Assembly: GCA_958450365.1 (NCBI GenBank)
Contig: CAUEEP010000926.1
Location: 62,001-126,000 of the forward strand
Source of the DNA: Mesorhabditis belari
Taxonomy: Eukaryota > Nematoda > Chromadorea > Rhabditida > Rhabditidae
DNA: 64,000 nt
Direction of reading: 5' to 3'
Both the position numbers and the translations under genes were made by a program. The notes beneath the pieces were generated by a model. That model did not search any database, had not been told where the DNA came from, and saw only the letters and a program-made list of their open reading frames with translations. This document shows, in pieces, positions 23,662 to 36,200 of the stretch (position 1 is its first letter; each line of letters begins with the position of its first letter).

Positions 23662-23985
23662 TTGAATGTAAGCTTAAATGTAAGCTTAAATGTAAACTTG
23701 AATGTAAACTTGAATGTAAACTTGAATGTAAGCTTGAATGTAAGCTTGAATGTAAGCTTAAATGTAAACTTGAATGTAAACTTGAATGTAAGCTTGAATG
23801 TAAGCTTGAATGTAAGCTTATATGTAAGCTTGAATGTAAACTTGAATGTAAGCTTGAATGTAAGCTTGAATGTAAACTTGAATGTAAACTTGAATGTAAA
23901 CTTGAATGTAAGTTTGAATGTAAGCTTGAATGTAAGCTTATATGTAAGCTTATATGTAAATTTAATTATAAGCTTACTACTCTAA
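23662..23985. repeat. 12-base tandem array
   Basis: Units AATGTAAGCTTG and AATGTAAACTTG, about 27 copies. The period keeps two frames open and yields artificial KLEC and NVSL repeats. Confidence 0.9.
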
Positions 23986-24221
23986 AATCTAAAAATAAAG
24001 CTTAAATGTAAATACAAATGAATAGATGGGTTTTTGTTTGTTTTTGCATAGATTCTGGTGCTCATGGTGATCGGGTTTTTTGTTTGAGAAACTTCAAAAA
24101 CATTCTGGCAATTTTTTAAACGTCAATTTTTCCCTATGAACACACTATTTCTTTACTTGAAAAGGTATTTTTTCGTCAAATTCGTCAAAGTCGTCAAAGT
24201 TTCGTCAAGTCGTCGCCGTAG

Positions 24222-24292
24222 TTCTGTCGTAGCCAACCAGATAGGAGTCTTGTCTCCTAGTCGGGGGTTAAAGGTTCGATCCCAGCGGCTAG
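24222..24292 (+). other. tRNA-like module
   Basis: CCAACCAGATAGGAGTCTTG precedes a T-arm-like GTTAAAGGTTCGATCCCAGC with a good B-box (GGTTCGATCCC), then a TTTTT run. Only the 3' half is tRNA-like. Confidence 0.4.
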
Positions 24293-24949
24293 AAAGATTC
24301 GCTCTTTTTCCCATTATGGGTTTTTTCTTAACAACATTTAGGGAATTGGCGTAATTAGGGATAAAGATTTGTTGTAATTCATGATTCGTGTCGAGTAAAT
24401 ATACTTTATACTTTTAAAGTCAAAGATCACTCATTTTCTCGACTTTAATTTGATAACTAAGCGTAAGAGAAACAAAGATACTGGTGTCGAGAGCTGAGCG
24501 TTTCTTTCAGAGTAAACTTTTCGACTACACGACACTCCTATCGGGGAGACTTCTATGAAAGTATTCTCTCGCTAAAATTCTTCCGTATTTCTGAGTTATG
24601 AGCATTCGTCAATAACAACGTAACCCAAAAAGTTGTTTGCGTGAAAAGAAAAAGAAAAGAAAAGGGAAAAGAGTCTGAAATGTCCAATAAAATCCGTGTA
24701 GTCATAGAAAACACATGTTTTGAGAAATTTTTTGAGAAAGAAAAACGCTTTTCTTGTTATTTGTGAAATTTTCTGATTTATTCATTGATTTTAGGCCATA
24801 AAAAGCACCCATTCTAGTTTAGAAAATCAAATTTTCATTTTTTTTTCCTTTAGCTTTTTGAAATCTTTAAGAACAAAACTTTCAAACCAAAAAATTAGTT
24901 GAAAAAAAATGATTTGTTGAGCTTCATATTGTAGAAAAAAGTGTTTTAA

Positions 24950-25335
24950 AAGCAATGACATTATTCTCTTTAAAGAAAGTAAGGTATAAGACTCTATCTT
25001 TGCGGCAACGGCACAAGTGTCCGCTTAGCTCATTGACAGGGCGTTCGGCCGGTAGGCGAAAGGCCCTTCGAGAGGTCGAGGGTTCGAATCCCGGTGTTGG
25101 CCATTTTTTTGCCATTTTTGCCATTTTTTGCCATTTTTTAAAAAGCAATGACATTATTCTCTTTAAAGAAAGTAAGGTATAAGACTCTATCTTTGCAGCG
25201 ATGGCACACGTGTCCGTTTAACTCATTGGCAGGGCGTTCCCCTGGTAATCGGCAGGTCCTTCGAGAGGTCGAGGGTTCGAATCCCGGTGCTGACCATCTC
25301 TTGTCATTTTTGCCATTTTTTCCCAGCCCATTAAA
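24950..25335 (+). repeat. Tandem pair of ~190-base units, each with a tRNA-like module
   Basis: Both units start AAAAGCAATGACATTATTCT and carry GTGTCCGYTTARCTCATTG (A-box-like) and GGTCGAGGGTTCGAATCCCG (perfect B-box), followed by TTTTT. Copies at about 25012-25103 and 25200-25298 differ mainly in the region where an anticodon arm would lie. A 7-bp acceptor stem is not evident, so these are tRNA-like modules rather than tRNA genes. Confidence 0.65.
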
Positions 25336-26241
25336 AGGATTAGCGTATTTTTTTCTCTCCATTTTTCAACTCTAATTTTCACTCGAAAACCTTCAACTTT
25401 CAAATCACAAATCATCTTTTTGAAATCTTAAAACATTCTTGAAAAAAAAGAAGCAGCAATTTTTCTTGCTGAGTCTTCAGAACGCTCAAATGAAAACGAA
25501 ACTCATTTGCAGGTGTCACATTTGAGAAAACGGATATCTTGGCTTAGAAAATCTCGAGCTCGATCCATTCCCAATTTTTTGAGATAAATTCTATAAAATT
25601 TTCTTATTTTTAAGTTATTTTCTTTAAAATATCAGCAATTTTTAGTAAAAATATGAAAAGAAAAATTCGATTTCCTAGAAACTTAAAAAGATCTTTGACC
25701 CGTTTTTTTTAAGATCTTTAACGATCTTAAAAAGATCTAACCCGTCTCCTCTTTCTTCTTTTCTTTTCTCAGTTGTTTACGTTTTCAAATGGCCAACTTC
25801 CGATTGAATTTGCCCTATGACTGAGGTTTTTGAGGGGGAAAAAGGAGCAGAAAATATGCATCAACTAAACAAGCTTTTCGACACTTGTTTGTTTTTAGTT
25901 TTCCTGTTTTGATAAGCCCTTCATCTCCGATTTCACGTCGACTTTATGAGGAATCGTTTTTTTTCAAAGCCAGCCAAAACTCTCAACAATGCTATTAGAT
26001 AAACAATCAAGTTTTGCTTGTTTTTAAAATTTCACATTCTCAAGCTTGAGTAAAGTAAAGCTGAACTAACCCAGTAAAGCTGGGTTAGTTCAGCAGCTTT
26101 TTGTATGCGTAATTACTGTACTTTGAAGTTTTCCTAACCTTTTGTAGCACGTCATTCCTTAATTTTTTAAATTAAAAATTAAAATTTTTAAAAATGCAGT
26201 ATTGTACAAGTGCCTAGAAGTACCTGAAAGTACAACAAATA
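25336..26241. other. Intronic spacer, nothing recognised
   Basis: AT-rich sequence between the tRNA-like pair and the TTAGGTTG element. A small inverted repeat around TAAAGCTGAACTAACCCAG occurs at 26052-26100. No exon fits. Confidence 0.5.
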
Positions 26242-26762
26242 TTAGGTTGATGCATAAGTGTTTTTGTTCCTTTTCGTCTGCCGTTTCAAGCCAACAAATG
26301 CACCAATTAAACTACGGTTGATTTCATTAGAAAAACCAATTATTTTTCTGCAAAATAACATTAAAACGGGTTTAAAAATATTTAATGCCTGGATTTTCTT
26401 GAGAGTATGAAGTCGGGTAGTCAAAAAGGGCTAACTCGATGATGCGGTTTAGACACCTTAGCTAAAGAAAACCTATCTTCGTGTCAATAGATAAAAGATA
26501 GAGAAAAAAAACGTTTGATATTTCGCCAAAATTTCAGAGAAATTCATTCAGCCAATTTTTCCGTAGAGTTTTTTATAGATTTTTACGAAAAAGGCGTTTT
26601 TCACTCTCGAATTTGCTTGAAAGTGAACCGAAATTCATTTAAAAAGATGCAAATTGAACAAAAAAACACTTTTTTCATAGAGCAAACTATAGATTAATTC
26701 GTGAATTTGTTACTTTTTAACAGAAGTACGAAAAAAACGAAAAGACTTTTGCATCAACCTAA
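26242..26762. mobile_element. Mariner/Tc1-like MITE with TA duplication (TTAGGTTGATGC type)
   Basis: The ends are inverted copies: TTAGGTTGATGCATAAGTGT at the left, TTTTGCATCAACCTAA at the right, with TA on each side (26240-26241 and 26763-26764). The 521-base interior has no transposase frame. An isolated copy of the same end (TTGCATCAACCTA) is at about 27219, and interior sequence recurs at about 35520-36150, so related elements have been through this locus more than once. Confidence 0.85.
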
Positions 26763-26788
26763 TAGCTTTAAAATACTAGCTATATAAT

Positions 26789-27217
26789 TCAAATTACATG
26801 ATTAACGAGGCTGAGGGCGGTGAGATGCATTGCGTTGAGATATGCACGATAGGCTGCGGTGATTGGGCGCTCGTTCTCTTTCTTTTCATTCACGGCACAC
26901 ACACGGTAGCTAAAATACGAAATTTGATAGTGAATACGATAAAATACGCAGAAAATTTACAACGAAAAGCTATTAAAGCTAAATTTTGACCACTCACCGA
27001 GCACAAAGCGCCAATCCAAAGAGCGTGGACTCTTGTCGACTAATTCTCTTGCCAAGCGAGTACTCCCGAATCTCATTTAATGTCACGTAAGCATCTCCTA
27101 GATTTCTGGAAATAAATCTGACTAATAAGAACTTCCCTAGTAAGAATATAAAAAAGTTTATCAAACTAACCATCATTAATAATTTCAGCAAGAGTCCAGA
27201 GATTCTCTCGTGGAAAG
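26789..27217 (-). CDS. Unrecognised gene fragment, antisense in a copine-gene intron
   Basis: Two open segments join in frame on the minus strand: about 27217-26998, ending CTCG|GTGAGT, and 26909-26789, after acceptor ATTTTAG|, with a TGA stop. The last exon reads YRVCAVNEKKENERPITAAY and ends SLVNHVI. Upstream is REYSLGKRISRQESTLFGLA. Before that, a hydrophobic run (VSLINFFIFLLGKFLLVRFI) would be a membrane helix if translated; a TTTATTTCCAG| at 27106 could instead mark the exon start. A further membrane-like open stretch lies on the same strand at about 27965-28015. No family was recognised. Confidence 0.4.
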
Positions 27218-27334
27218 GATTGCATCAACCTATTACCTAAAAAATACTTTGAGCTTCTTTTACTTACTTTGAGCTTACTTTGAGCTTCAGCTTCTTTAAC
27301 TTTTCTTTTTAAAAAGTAAAGGTAAAGAAAGATT

Positions 27335-27422
27335 TCCGGAGAAGGGATTGAACCCTTGACCTTTGCTTTCCGATACCTCTTGCTTTTTCAATTGCTCTAA
27401 CTACTGAGCTATCCGACACCTT
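27335..27422 (-). other. tRNA-like sequence with cloverleaf-like ends
   Basis: On the minus strand TGTCGGATAGCTCAGTAGTTA starts an acceptor strand and D-arm (GCTC/GAGC pair). GGTCAAGGGTTCAATCCC gives a T-arm, and TTCTCCGGA pairs partly with TGTCGGA. The segment between is A/G-rich and about 17 bases too long, without a clear anticodon stem, so it is a tRNA pseudogene or a tRNA-derived element. It is the most tRNA-shaped module here. Confidence 0.5.
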
Positions 27423-28017
27423 GACTTGGGAAGAGAAAGAAGGAAACACAAGGAAATCTCCAACAAAATCTCAGCACGTATTCACAGAAAATCGAGAAGA
27501 TCTTCTTTCATCCATTTCTTTTTCTAAAGAGAAAACACATTCCTTTCCTTTCTTTTCTTTTCTCAAAATCGAATGCGTATCGGGCTAATCCCTGAAATTT
27601 CTCATTATTTTACCTCAATACCTCTTTTGTTAATGATAATGCGCAAATTATTCGATTCGACTAACCCTGCTGGCGTCTTATCATTAGAAAATTTCTAGTT
27701 TTTGCCTACTAACGGATTTTCCTCAACTTTTAATCTCGTTTACCTTTCAAAGAAGCTCGCAATTTTAAAGCAGGATACTGGCTTAGTTACTGGATTTTTA
27801 TTCTGTATCAAAATGCAAATCTTGCTCACATATTTTATCCATTTATCCATATGACAACAAAGCATTTCTGAATCGGCTTAATATCGACTTTTGATGGACA
27901 GAATTTAAACCAAAATACAGTAAATATAAGGCAAAAATTGATCCCAAGAATTTGAGCATAATAGCGACCAATGCGGCAGGACCGGCCCACTCGCTTCCTG
28001 GGGAGAAGGAGCACCTA

Positions 28018-28632
28018 CAGTACTGGACAATGAAATATGATATTTGAAAAACGATCGTCACTTTCGCGCGTCTGTAACTCCCTTGTCTTTGAGTTTAAAC
28101 TATTAGTGTTATACATTTTCTGAAAGCTCTTTTCAAGGGCTACACAATGGTAGTAATATTAATATTTTAAAATATGGTAGAGAGTTCCGAGCGCAGGCAC
28201 ACTAACCACTACGCTACGAGTTGACTTTTGGGATGGCGAAAGGAAAGCGAAAAGCCTTCAGTGTGCCAGGAATTCGAGAAAAGCCTTCATTTTTTCGAAA
28301 TTTATTTTGAAATGGCTGTAACTTTGTGCGTTTTGCCGATTAGCGGTTTTTGAAAACAGTTTCTGAACGTACATTTTCAGGCCTTTCTTTTGGCACCTAC
28401 ATCACTGGACAATGAAATATCCTATTTGAAAAACAATCGTCGCTTTCGCGCGTCTGTAACTCCGTTGTCTTTGAGTTTAAACTATTAGTGTTATACATTT
28501 TCTGAAAGCTCTTTTCAAGGGCTACACAATGGTAATATTAATATTTAGAAATACGGTAAAGACAAGGGAGTTACAGACGCGCGAAAGTGACGATCTTTTT
28601 TCAACTATGATATTTCATTGTCCAGTAGTGTA
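28018..28632. mobile_element. Composite MITE, family 1 (copy 2)
   Basis: It begins TACAGTACTGGACAATGAAA and ends TTTCATTGTCCAGTAGTGTA, with a third terminus near 28390 (ATCACTGGACAATGAAATAT). The left part holds the reversed tRNA-like A-box segment at about 28180-28225. It follows immediately on the membrane-like open stretch at 27965-28015. Confidence 0.85.
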
Positions 28633-28850
28633 TCTATCGGGAATGTGTACCCGATGAGAGCCATTGTGCCCGTGCACAGAGGGCCCCCGGGGCTTCACTT
28701 TTTGGCCTTTCAACTGCCTTGTGGGATTTCCAGTCACTCCAAAAAAGCGGCGAACCGGAACTGATTACCGAGGAGAAGGGGTCCCTCTTATGGGAAAGCC
28801 AGCTTTAAAAAGATATATAATAAGCATAAAACTTTTAAAAATTTACCATT
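28633..28850. other. GC-rich island of unknown nature
   Basis: A GC-rich stretch at about 28650-28800 (for example GAGGGCCCCCGGGGCTTCAC) stands out from AT-rich flanks. It is open over about 40-60 codons on both strands, but no splice-supported exon, RNA family or protein motif was recognised. Confidence 0.3.
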
Positions 28851-29152
28851 TATAATCTATTGTAAGTTAGATATGGTTTGAGTTCTTGTAAATCGTAGTT
28901 GAAATTTAACATAAATAGTTAGCAATATATAATATTAGCAATATAATATTATCTCTAGATAAAGTTATGAATCTTTAACAGGTTTTGATTTGATTTGATT
29001 TGATTTCATTTCATTTCAAAATTCATTCAAAAATCCAGAAAAATAGCTAAGCTTTTTACTTGTTATTTCAAAGAATCAACCAAAGAAAGCAGCGCACTAG
29101 AAAGTGTGCGTTTTCATTTCTCAGCTCTCATTTCATTTTTGAGCTCTTTAAA

Positions 29153-29657
29153 GGGGAGTGGGACAAATACGACCTTTTTTTTGCGCACCCAGACATTTGC
29201 GCACCTTTTTTCCGCACTTAGCCCATTAGCGCACCTTTTTTCGCGTTTTAAAAAGGCTCTAAAAAGCTAATATTAACCAATTTCTATTCCAAAAGTTGTT
29301 TTTCTAGGTAATTTTAGGGCGTAGAATCGAAATTTTGGCATATCAGAGCTTGTGGAAGCGAACGGACGTAGTTATACAAAGAGAAAGATCGACAATTTTC
29401 TGTAATTTGATTTGATCAATTTGATCTGGCCGTTTTGTCTTTCAAATTGGTTCCACACGCTCTGTTATGTCAAAATTTCGATTCTACGCCCTAAAATTAC
29501 CTAGAAAAACAACTTTTGGAATAGAAATTGGTTAATATTAGCTTTTTAGAGCTTTTTTAAAACGCGAAAAAAGGTGCGCTAATGGGCAAGGTGCGGAAAA
29601 AAAGGTGCGCGAATGTCCGGGTCGGCAAAAAAAGGTCGCATTTGTCCCACTCCCCTT
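29153..29657. mobile_element. Foldback element, family 2 (copy 2)
   Basis: It starts AAGGGGAGTGGGACAAATAC-like and ends CATTTGTCCCACTCCCCTTT. The internal order of motifs matches the copy at 21978-22508, including the repeated TTGCGCACC ends. Arms of about 190 bases can pair along most of their length. Confidence 0.85.
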
Positions 29658-30268
29658 TAAAGTGCATTGAAAAACTAATTCTAACAAGAGCCAAGCTTTC
29701 ACAAGAACCAAACGAAAAAAAGGCTTTTTCCAAGTTTTGTACGCCTTCAGAGAGCTAAAAATAGCTTACTGGATGAGGTATTTTCAGAAAAACTCATCAC
29801 TTCTCCTCAAAAATATCCCTTTTCCCCATCCCATGCGTATTCAATTTCGCAAAAGGTGGCTGGGATGAAAAATTTTCTGAAAATTCTTTTCTTTCTTTTT
29901 TTTTTTCACCTCATTTCAAGAGAGGTTCCCCATCTTCTGAGTCAATTTTTTTCCAAATTTTCTGACGCTCTTTTCATCCTTTTTCATCATTTTCAAAAGT
30001 TAATTAAGAATTTAAGCTTTATAAATAGTTTTTGCAAGTTAAAACGAAAGAAATTTCATTTTAAACAGGTGTTTTTTGTTGTTGATATTTAATGAAGAAG
30101 AGGATTGATTCAACGAATTTTTAAATCTCAATTTTTCTTCTTCAAAACAAAACAAAAAGTTCTTTTGTTTATTCAAAAGATTTTCGAAATTTTAAATGTG
30201 CCTAGCGGTAAGGTAAATATTCATTTTATATCTAAAATTTACAGTAAATTTCTTATTTTTTGATTTAG
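29658..30268. other. Intronic spacer, nothing recognised
   Basis: AT-rich sequence before the first certain copine exon. An open stretch at 29856-30092 is Phe/Leu-rich, low complexity, and has no coding signature. Confidence 0.5.
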
Positions 30269-33200
30269 ACGAAGTCAATCGGTGAATGATCCGCAATCGC
30301 TGAGCCATATGAGCGATCAAATCGAGATTTCTGTGAGGATACGGTGAGCTAATTGTTAAAGTGTTAATAATGTTAGATTTAAGATAGTATATTTTCTTAA
30401 CTACGGCGGAAAAGATCTTTTGTAGACGAACAGATCTTCATACAGAAGGAAATAGTTTTACCGTATTTTCTTTAATAGTAGTGCACCCTGAGCGTCGCCT
30501 AAATTCCTCGAAATCTCGAAAAGCGCTTATCAGAACCTATCGATGTGGGGTCGGAAAATGTAGCTGACGATGAGATCTTGTGCGGGATTAGAGTGTTGAG
30601 CTTCTGTGAAAACTTTGAAAAGCGTCAAATCGTCATCAACTCGGCTTTGCACTACTATTAGGGAAAATACGGTATACCAGGCAGTTAGTTAGCTTAAACT
30701 ATTTAAAGACTGTAGCTACGGTTTACCAGCTATTATACAGGGTGACCAGAAACCCGAACAAACCTTTTTTGACTCGGTCTTCACATGCAAATAGACAAAC
30801 AAAAAGATACTCAAAAACGTTAAACACCTTAGTGAATAAAACCAAAGATTTGACCTAGGCCGTTTCTGTAAGTTCTAGGAGCTGAAAAAAGCAGCTCGAT
30901 CCTCTGAAGCGTTGAGTGTTGAGTTTCTGTGAAAACTTTGGAAAGCATCAAATCGTCATCAATTCGGCTCGCCGGGGTGCACTACTATTAGAGAAAATAC
31001 GGGAATGGGCCAATTGAATTAGACTTCTCTAAATAAAAGTTACCGTATTCTCTCTAATAGTAGTGCACCCTGAGCGTCGCCTAAATTCCTTGAAATCTCG
31101 AGAACCGCTTATCAGAACCTATCGATGTGGGGTCGGAAAATGTAGCTGACGATGAGATCTAGTGGAGGATTTGAGTGTTGAGCTTCTGCAAAGGCTTGGA
31201 AACCGTAAAATAGCCACCAACTCGGCTCGCCGGGGTGCACTACTATTAGAGAAAATACGGTATATATTTTTTAATCGATTTCTATAGATTCCGAGACTTG
31301 CAACACCCGCAAACATCAAATGAGAACCGATTTGTTTGCGCTGTTTACGAAAACGACTCAGACAATGAGGATCGATGGAATTTAGTGAGAGAAAAAATGT
31401 TAAAAGATTTCATAAAGTTAAAAAAATATAGAAAGGTTTAAGAATAAGAGCTTGGGATTGATTTTAGTTTCAATTTTACCTCTTAAAATGCAACTCATCG
31501 TTTCAAAGACGATAATGTTACAGTCATGGACAAAAGTCTTTTAACGTTGATTTTAGAAGTTTGTTCTTTGTAGATCTTGATCCAAATCCGACCAATTTGC
31601 AAACGGTTAAAAGATTTAAAGAGCTTATTATCTCTAATTACAAAGATCTCTCTAATATCTCTCTAATTCTCTAATTCTCGAATTCTCTTTAACATTACAA
31701 AAAGATGGATTTGACAATTTATCAGGTGTCATGAACTTTTTAATAAAACAAAAATTGAGCGAAAAATTGATGGACAAAAGTCTTTTAACATCAGAGTTTT
31801 TTCGAGAAACTTTCGAGAATTTCGAGAACAGTTAATTTATGAATGTTATACTTAAAATAAAACTTAGCTCAATTTATTAAAAGATTTTTAGGTTGGCTGC
31901 TCGAAGCCGGTTACTCGTCAGAGTTCGACGATTAAATTTCGTGATCGTTTCCCGTTGCGATACGTCTTTGAAAAGTATCAATTGATTCGTATCAATATGT
32001 AAGTTGAAATGGAAATGAAATGGAAATAGAAATGGAAATAAAATGAAAATCAAATGAAAATCAAATGAAAATCAAATAAAAATCAAATATTCAGTTGTTC
32101 ATATAATGCTCGAGCATCACCGACTCGTCTAGCCAACAATTCGATTGGTGCTTGTATCTTCAAGTTGGACGAGTTGACCGGTTCTTTTGGATTGCAATTG
32201 AGAAAAGCTTTACAGTAAGTGATTTTTTTTTTGATTTGAGGGTTTATTTTGAAAGTATATGCTAATTATTGTGACTTCTGATACATTCTTGAGTTGATAA
32301 GGATCCAAATTACTACTTACTTTAACTACAGGGGAAAATACGGTAATGAAAATCTACATAGAACAAATAGGCAATTTTGGCCGGATTGCTTTAATATAGC
32401 CGGTCAAATTTAGTCGAGAAGTCTCAATTGGGACGGCGATGAACGCGCATCGGAGTCTGCCTAGTCCAGTTGGTGGAATCACGATCACTGGTGAGTTTTA
32501 CAATGTAAAAAAAAGCTCATTTCCTCAAGAAAAATCGTACAGGTTGCATTCCCGACAAGGAACAACCGATCGTCATTCAATTTTGTGGGAAAAGCTTGGA
32601 GAAAAAGGATTTCATTTGGGACGAGACGGCTGTTTTCTTTAGGGTAAAATTTCAATTTTTTTTTGTTTAAACTTGAACAAAAATGGTTTAAGTTTTGGAG
32701 AGATTATTGGCAATGTATAGATTTGTTGATGATCTGATCTAGGCAATGATGGATTTGTTGATGATCTGATCTAGGCAAAGATCGTTTTGTTGATGATCTG
32801 ATCTAGTCAATGATGGATTTGTTGGTGATCTGATCTAGGCAAAGATCGTTTTGTTAATGATCAAATCTAGGCAAAGATCGATTTGTTAATGATCCTATCT
32901 AGGTTTATCGAATTGAAGAGGATCCAATGGGTGAAGAGGACGATCAAAGAGTGATGTTGTATGAGAGTGAAGCTATCAAGAATCATTCACACCCACAATG
33001 GAAAGCTTTCTCATTGCCGACACGAGAAGTGGCGGATGACAGGAATCGGTGAATGCTTTTGAAAGAGTTTCTTCAGTGATTTACTCGTCTTAAGATTTAC
33101 AGTTATCTGGATTCAATTGTAGCCTTGCTAAAGTATCTAGAGCCTTAAACCCTATAGAAATTTTCAGTATATTATTGTTCTCTTGAAAATAGAGATTAAG

Positions 33201-36200
33201 AATATTTTAGAATATTAATCTAAGATTTTGAAGATATATTTTCTAAGATTATCATGCTTACAGACTCCTCGAGGTTTGGGTTTTCTACCGAGACGTTGAC
33301 AACACGGAGGCAGTGATCGGCAAATTCTTAACCACATATGCTAAAATGAAGTACGGAGCCGGTCCAGATAACGTCTACAATGTGATCAATGAGACAAAGA
33401 AACAACAGAAAAAGGTTTGACTGGATAAAATCGCAAAAATAATGAAGCGATTCAGAACTACGACAATAGTGGACGATTCGAGTTAACGAAATTCACTGAT
33501 GTCTCATTTTATTCATTTTTGGACTACATTGTGAGCGGGTTCGTTTAAGGGAATTGTATTAATTCAATATATAATCTTATATATGTCGTAGCCGATGAGG
33601 ATTTCAGCCGAAGAAGTCTCAGACTTCTTCGGCTAACCGATGAAGTCTCAAAAATGAAATCTTGAGTTATGTATTGATTGATTGATTCAAGTCAATACCA
33701 CAAACTCAAGCTCTCTAAAAGTTGTCGATCATCTAATGGAAATATTCGGAACGTTTGGAGCCCCAAAAATTCTTCAGTCCGACAACGGAAAGGAGTTCGC
33801 CAACAGATTAGTAAACTTTTACTTTTGTGTTCTATCGAATTTCTTTATGACGCTTTATTTTGTTTGCTTTTAGGTCAAAGAACTCGTGAACCGGTGGTAT
33901 TATTGTTTATTTTTGTTTTATTATTGTTTATAAACTCGCTTTTTGGTATTATTGTTTATTTTTGTTGTTTAATTTGGTCGAAAAATGCAACTTGCAATGA
34001 AAAATGCAAAATGCAACTGCAACTAGAATGCGTTTTTAGCTTTTAAGCGCCTTTTGGGGCTCCAAACGTTCCGAATATTTCCATTAGATGATCGACAACT
34101 TTTAGAGAGCTTGAGTTTGTGGTATTGACTTGAGTCAATACATAACTCAAGATTTCATTTTTGAGACTTCATCGGCTGAAATCCTTCATCGGCTACGACA
34201 TATACAAATGAAATCTTCAGAACTCAACTTCATTTCGAGATCGCTGTCGATTTCTCCGGTCACGAACAGTTTTCGGCAAGCGAGCGAACGAAATTCGATA
34301 CAGATTTCATCCTAGCAATGCGTGCTATGGGAGAAATCATTCGAGACTACAGTCCGTAAGTGAAAAATTAATTTTTTTGATAAAATTATTCAAAATTATT
34401 CTTTTATCGAGATTTCCTTTCAGTAATCGCCTTTTCCCGGCGTTCGGCTTTGGGGCAAAAGTGCCGCCAATGTTTCAAGAGTCTCACGAGTTCTGCTTGG
34501 TGGGTTTGAGTAATTTGGGAAGACAAAATCTTATAGAAAAATCTATGAAACTGATCAAAATTGTATTAAAGCTTATGATTGATTTCTTTTGATTCAGAAC
34601 TTCTCGATGGATCCAGCTTGTCGCGGGCTGGACGGCGTGACGGAAGCCTATCGAAAAGCGGCTCAACTCATTCGATCCGCCGATCAGTCATTTTACGCGC
34701 CCATCATCAACTATGTGACTCGGTGAGTGAAATAAACTTGATAAAGTTGATATAAGATCATATAAGATGATATAAGATGATATAATATGATATAAGTGAG
34801 AACGGGGAACGGGAAAGGAAACAGAAAAAGCAAGCAAAGCACATGGCTCTTTTTGAGAACAAAACCCTTTCGAGTATTAAGATGGTTGAGAGAATGATGA
34901 GGAAAGGTATTGGCGACGTTTGAACACTGAAAATAACAATAATCTGGGTAATTAACTATTGGGTTGGTGAATTGAAAACTGCCGGACTTTGAACTAAAAT
35001 TTATTCAACATAAAACAATCAATTCATTTCAAATAATTTCCATTATTATTGACGACTTCTGCCCATTTTACAGGCAATTTGCGGATTCCTCTTTCGTAGT
35101 AGGATTTTGGTTTGTGTGTGAGACAAGTGTGAGACTCAAAAATCGAGGACTGGAGAGGTCCCAGTTTGATGACTTTCTTCAAAAGAAACCCATTTTGGTG
35201 TCAATAGAAAAGTTGTAGAGAATCAAAAATTAGGCTTATAGCCAAATTTCCAAAAAGATACACTTAGTAGTTTCGCTTAAAATGCAAGTTTTGTGAAAAT
35301 TCGTAAATTTGGCATTTCTTGAAAACCAGTTTTTGAATCGTTCTGAAAATTTGGATATAAGCTTGATTTTTGATTCTCTACAACTTTTCCATTGACCCCA
35401 AAATGGGTTTCTTTTGAAAAAAGTGCTCAAACTGTCACATATGACAATAGCCCGCAGTTTTCAATTCACCAATCCAATATTTGGCTGTCCAATCTTTTCG
35501 TTTCTTTTCGTACTTCCGTTTAAAACCAACAAAACCAAGCAACAAATGCACCAATTGAACTACGATTTCTTTCATTAGAAAGATCATTTATTTTCCTGCA
35601 AAATAACATTAAAACGGGTTTAAAATGTCTTATAATAATACTTTATTCAAACGATAAAGTGAAAGAAATCATAGAGAAATGCACAGTGATACTTAATCAT
35701 ACAATACATACTGAAATCAATAAGCCAATTACTTACGGCAAAGAGCCACTAGATCTAAAGCATCGATACGTTTCTTGAATATGAAAAGCGACTGAATTTC
35801 TCGTATGTCGTTTGGGAGCAAGTTCCATAATGTTATGTTTGGATTTTTTTGAGAGCATGAAGTCACCCTTTTTGACGGCTAGTCAAAAAGAGTGACAGCT
35901 CGATGATGAGGTTTAAACGTTTTTATCTAAGGAAACCTATCTTTGTGTCAATGGGGAAAAGATAGAGCATAAAAAGGTTGGGATATAGTCAAATTTTCAG
36001 AGAGATTCGTTTACCCAATTTCTTCGTAGAGATTTTTATAGATTTCCACGAAAAACCCGTGTTTTCCCTTTCGAATTTGCTCGAAAGTGAACGGAAATTG
36101 ACTTAAAATGATGGAAAATTGAACAAGAAACACTTTTTATTTAGAGGAAATCATAGTGAATTTCCAATAAACACAATACCAAAGTTGATACGAACAGAAA

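Noticed and set aside
23511..24005. 164-codon open frame of KLEC repeats
   Set aside because: Period-12 minisatellite; the overlapping frame is open for the same reason.
24950..25335. Two functional tRNA genes
   Set aside because: Good B-boxes, but no 7-bp acceptor stem or standard anticodon arm could be paired by eye; kept as tRNA-like modules.
28640..28800. snRNA or other structured RNA gene in the GC-rich island
   Set aside because: No U1-U6, 5S, SL or SRP signature words were found; left as unknown.
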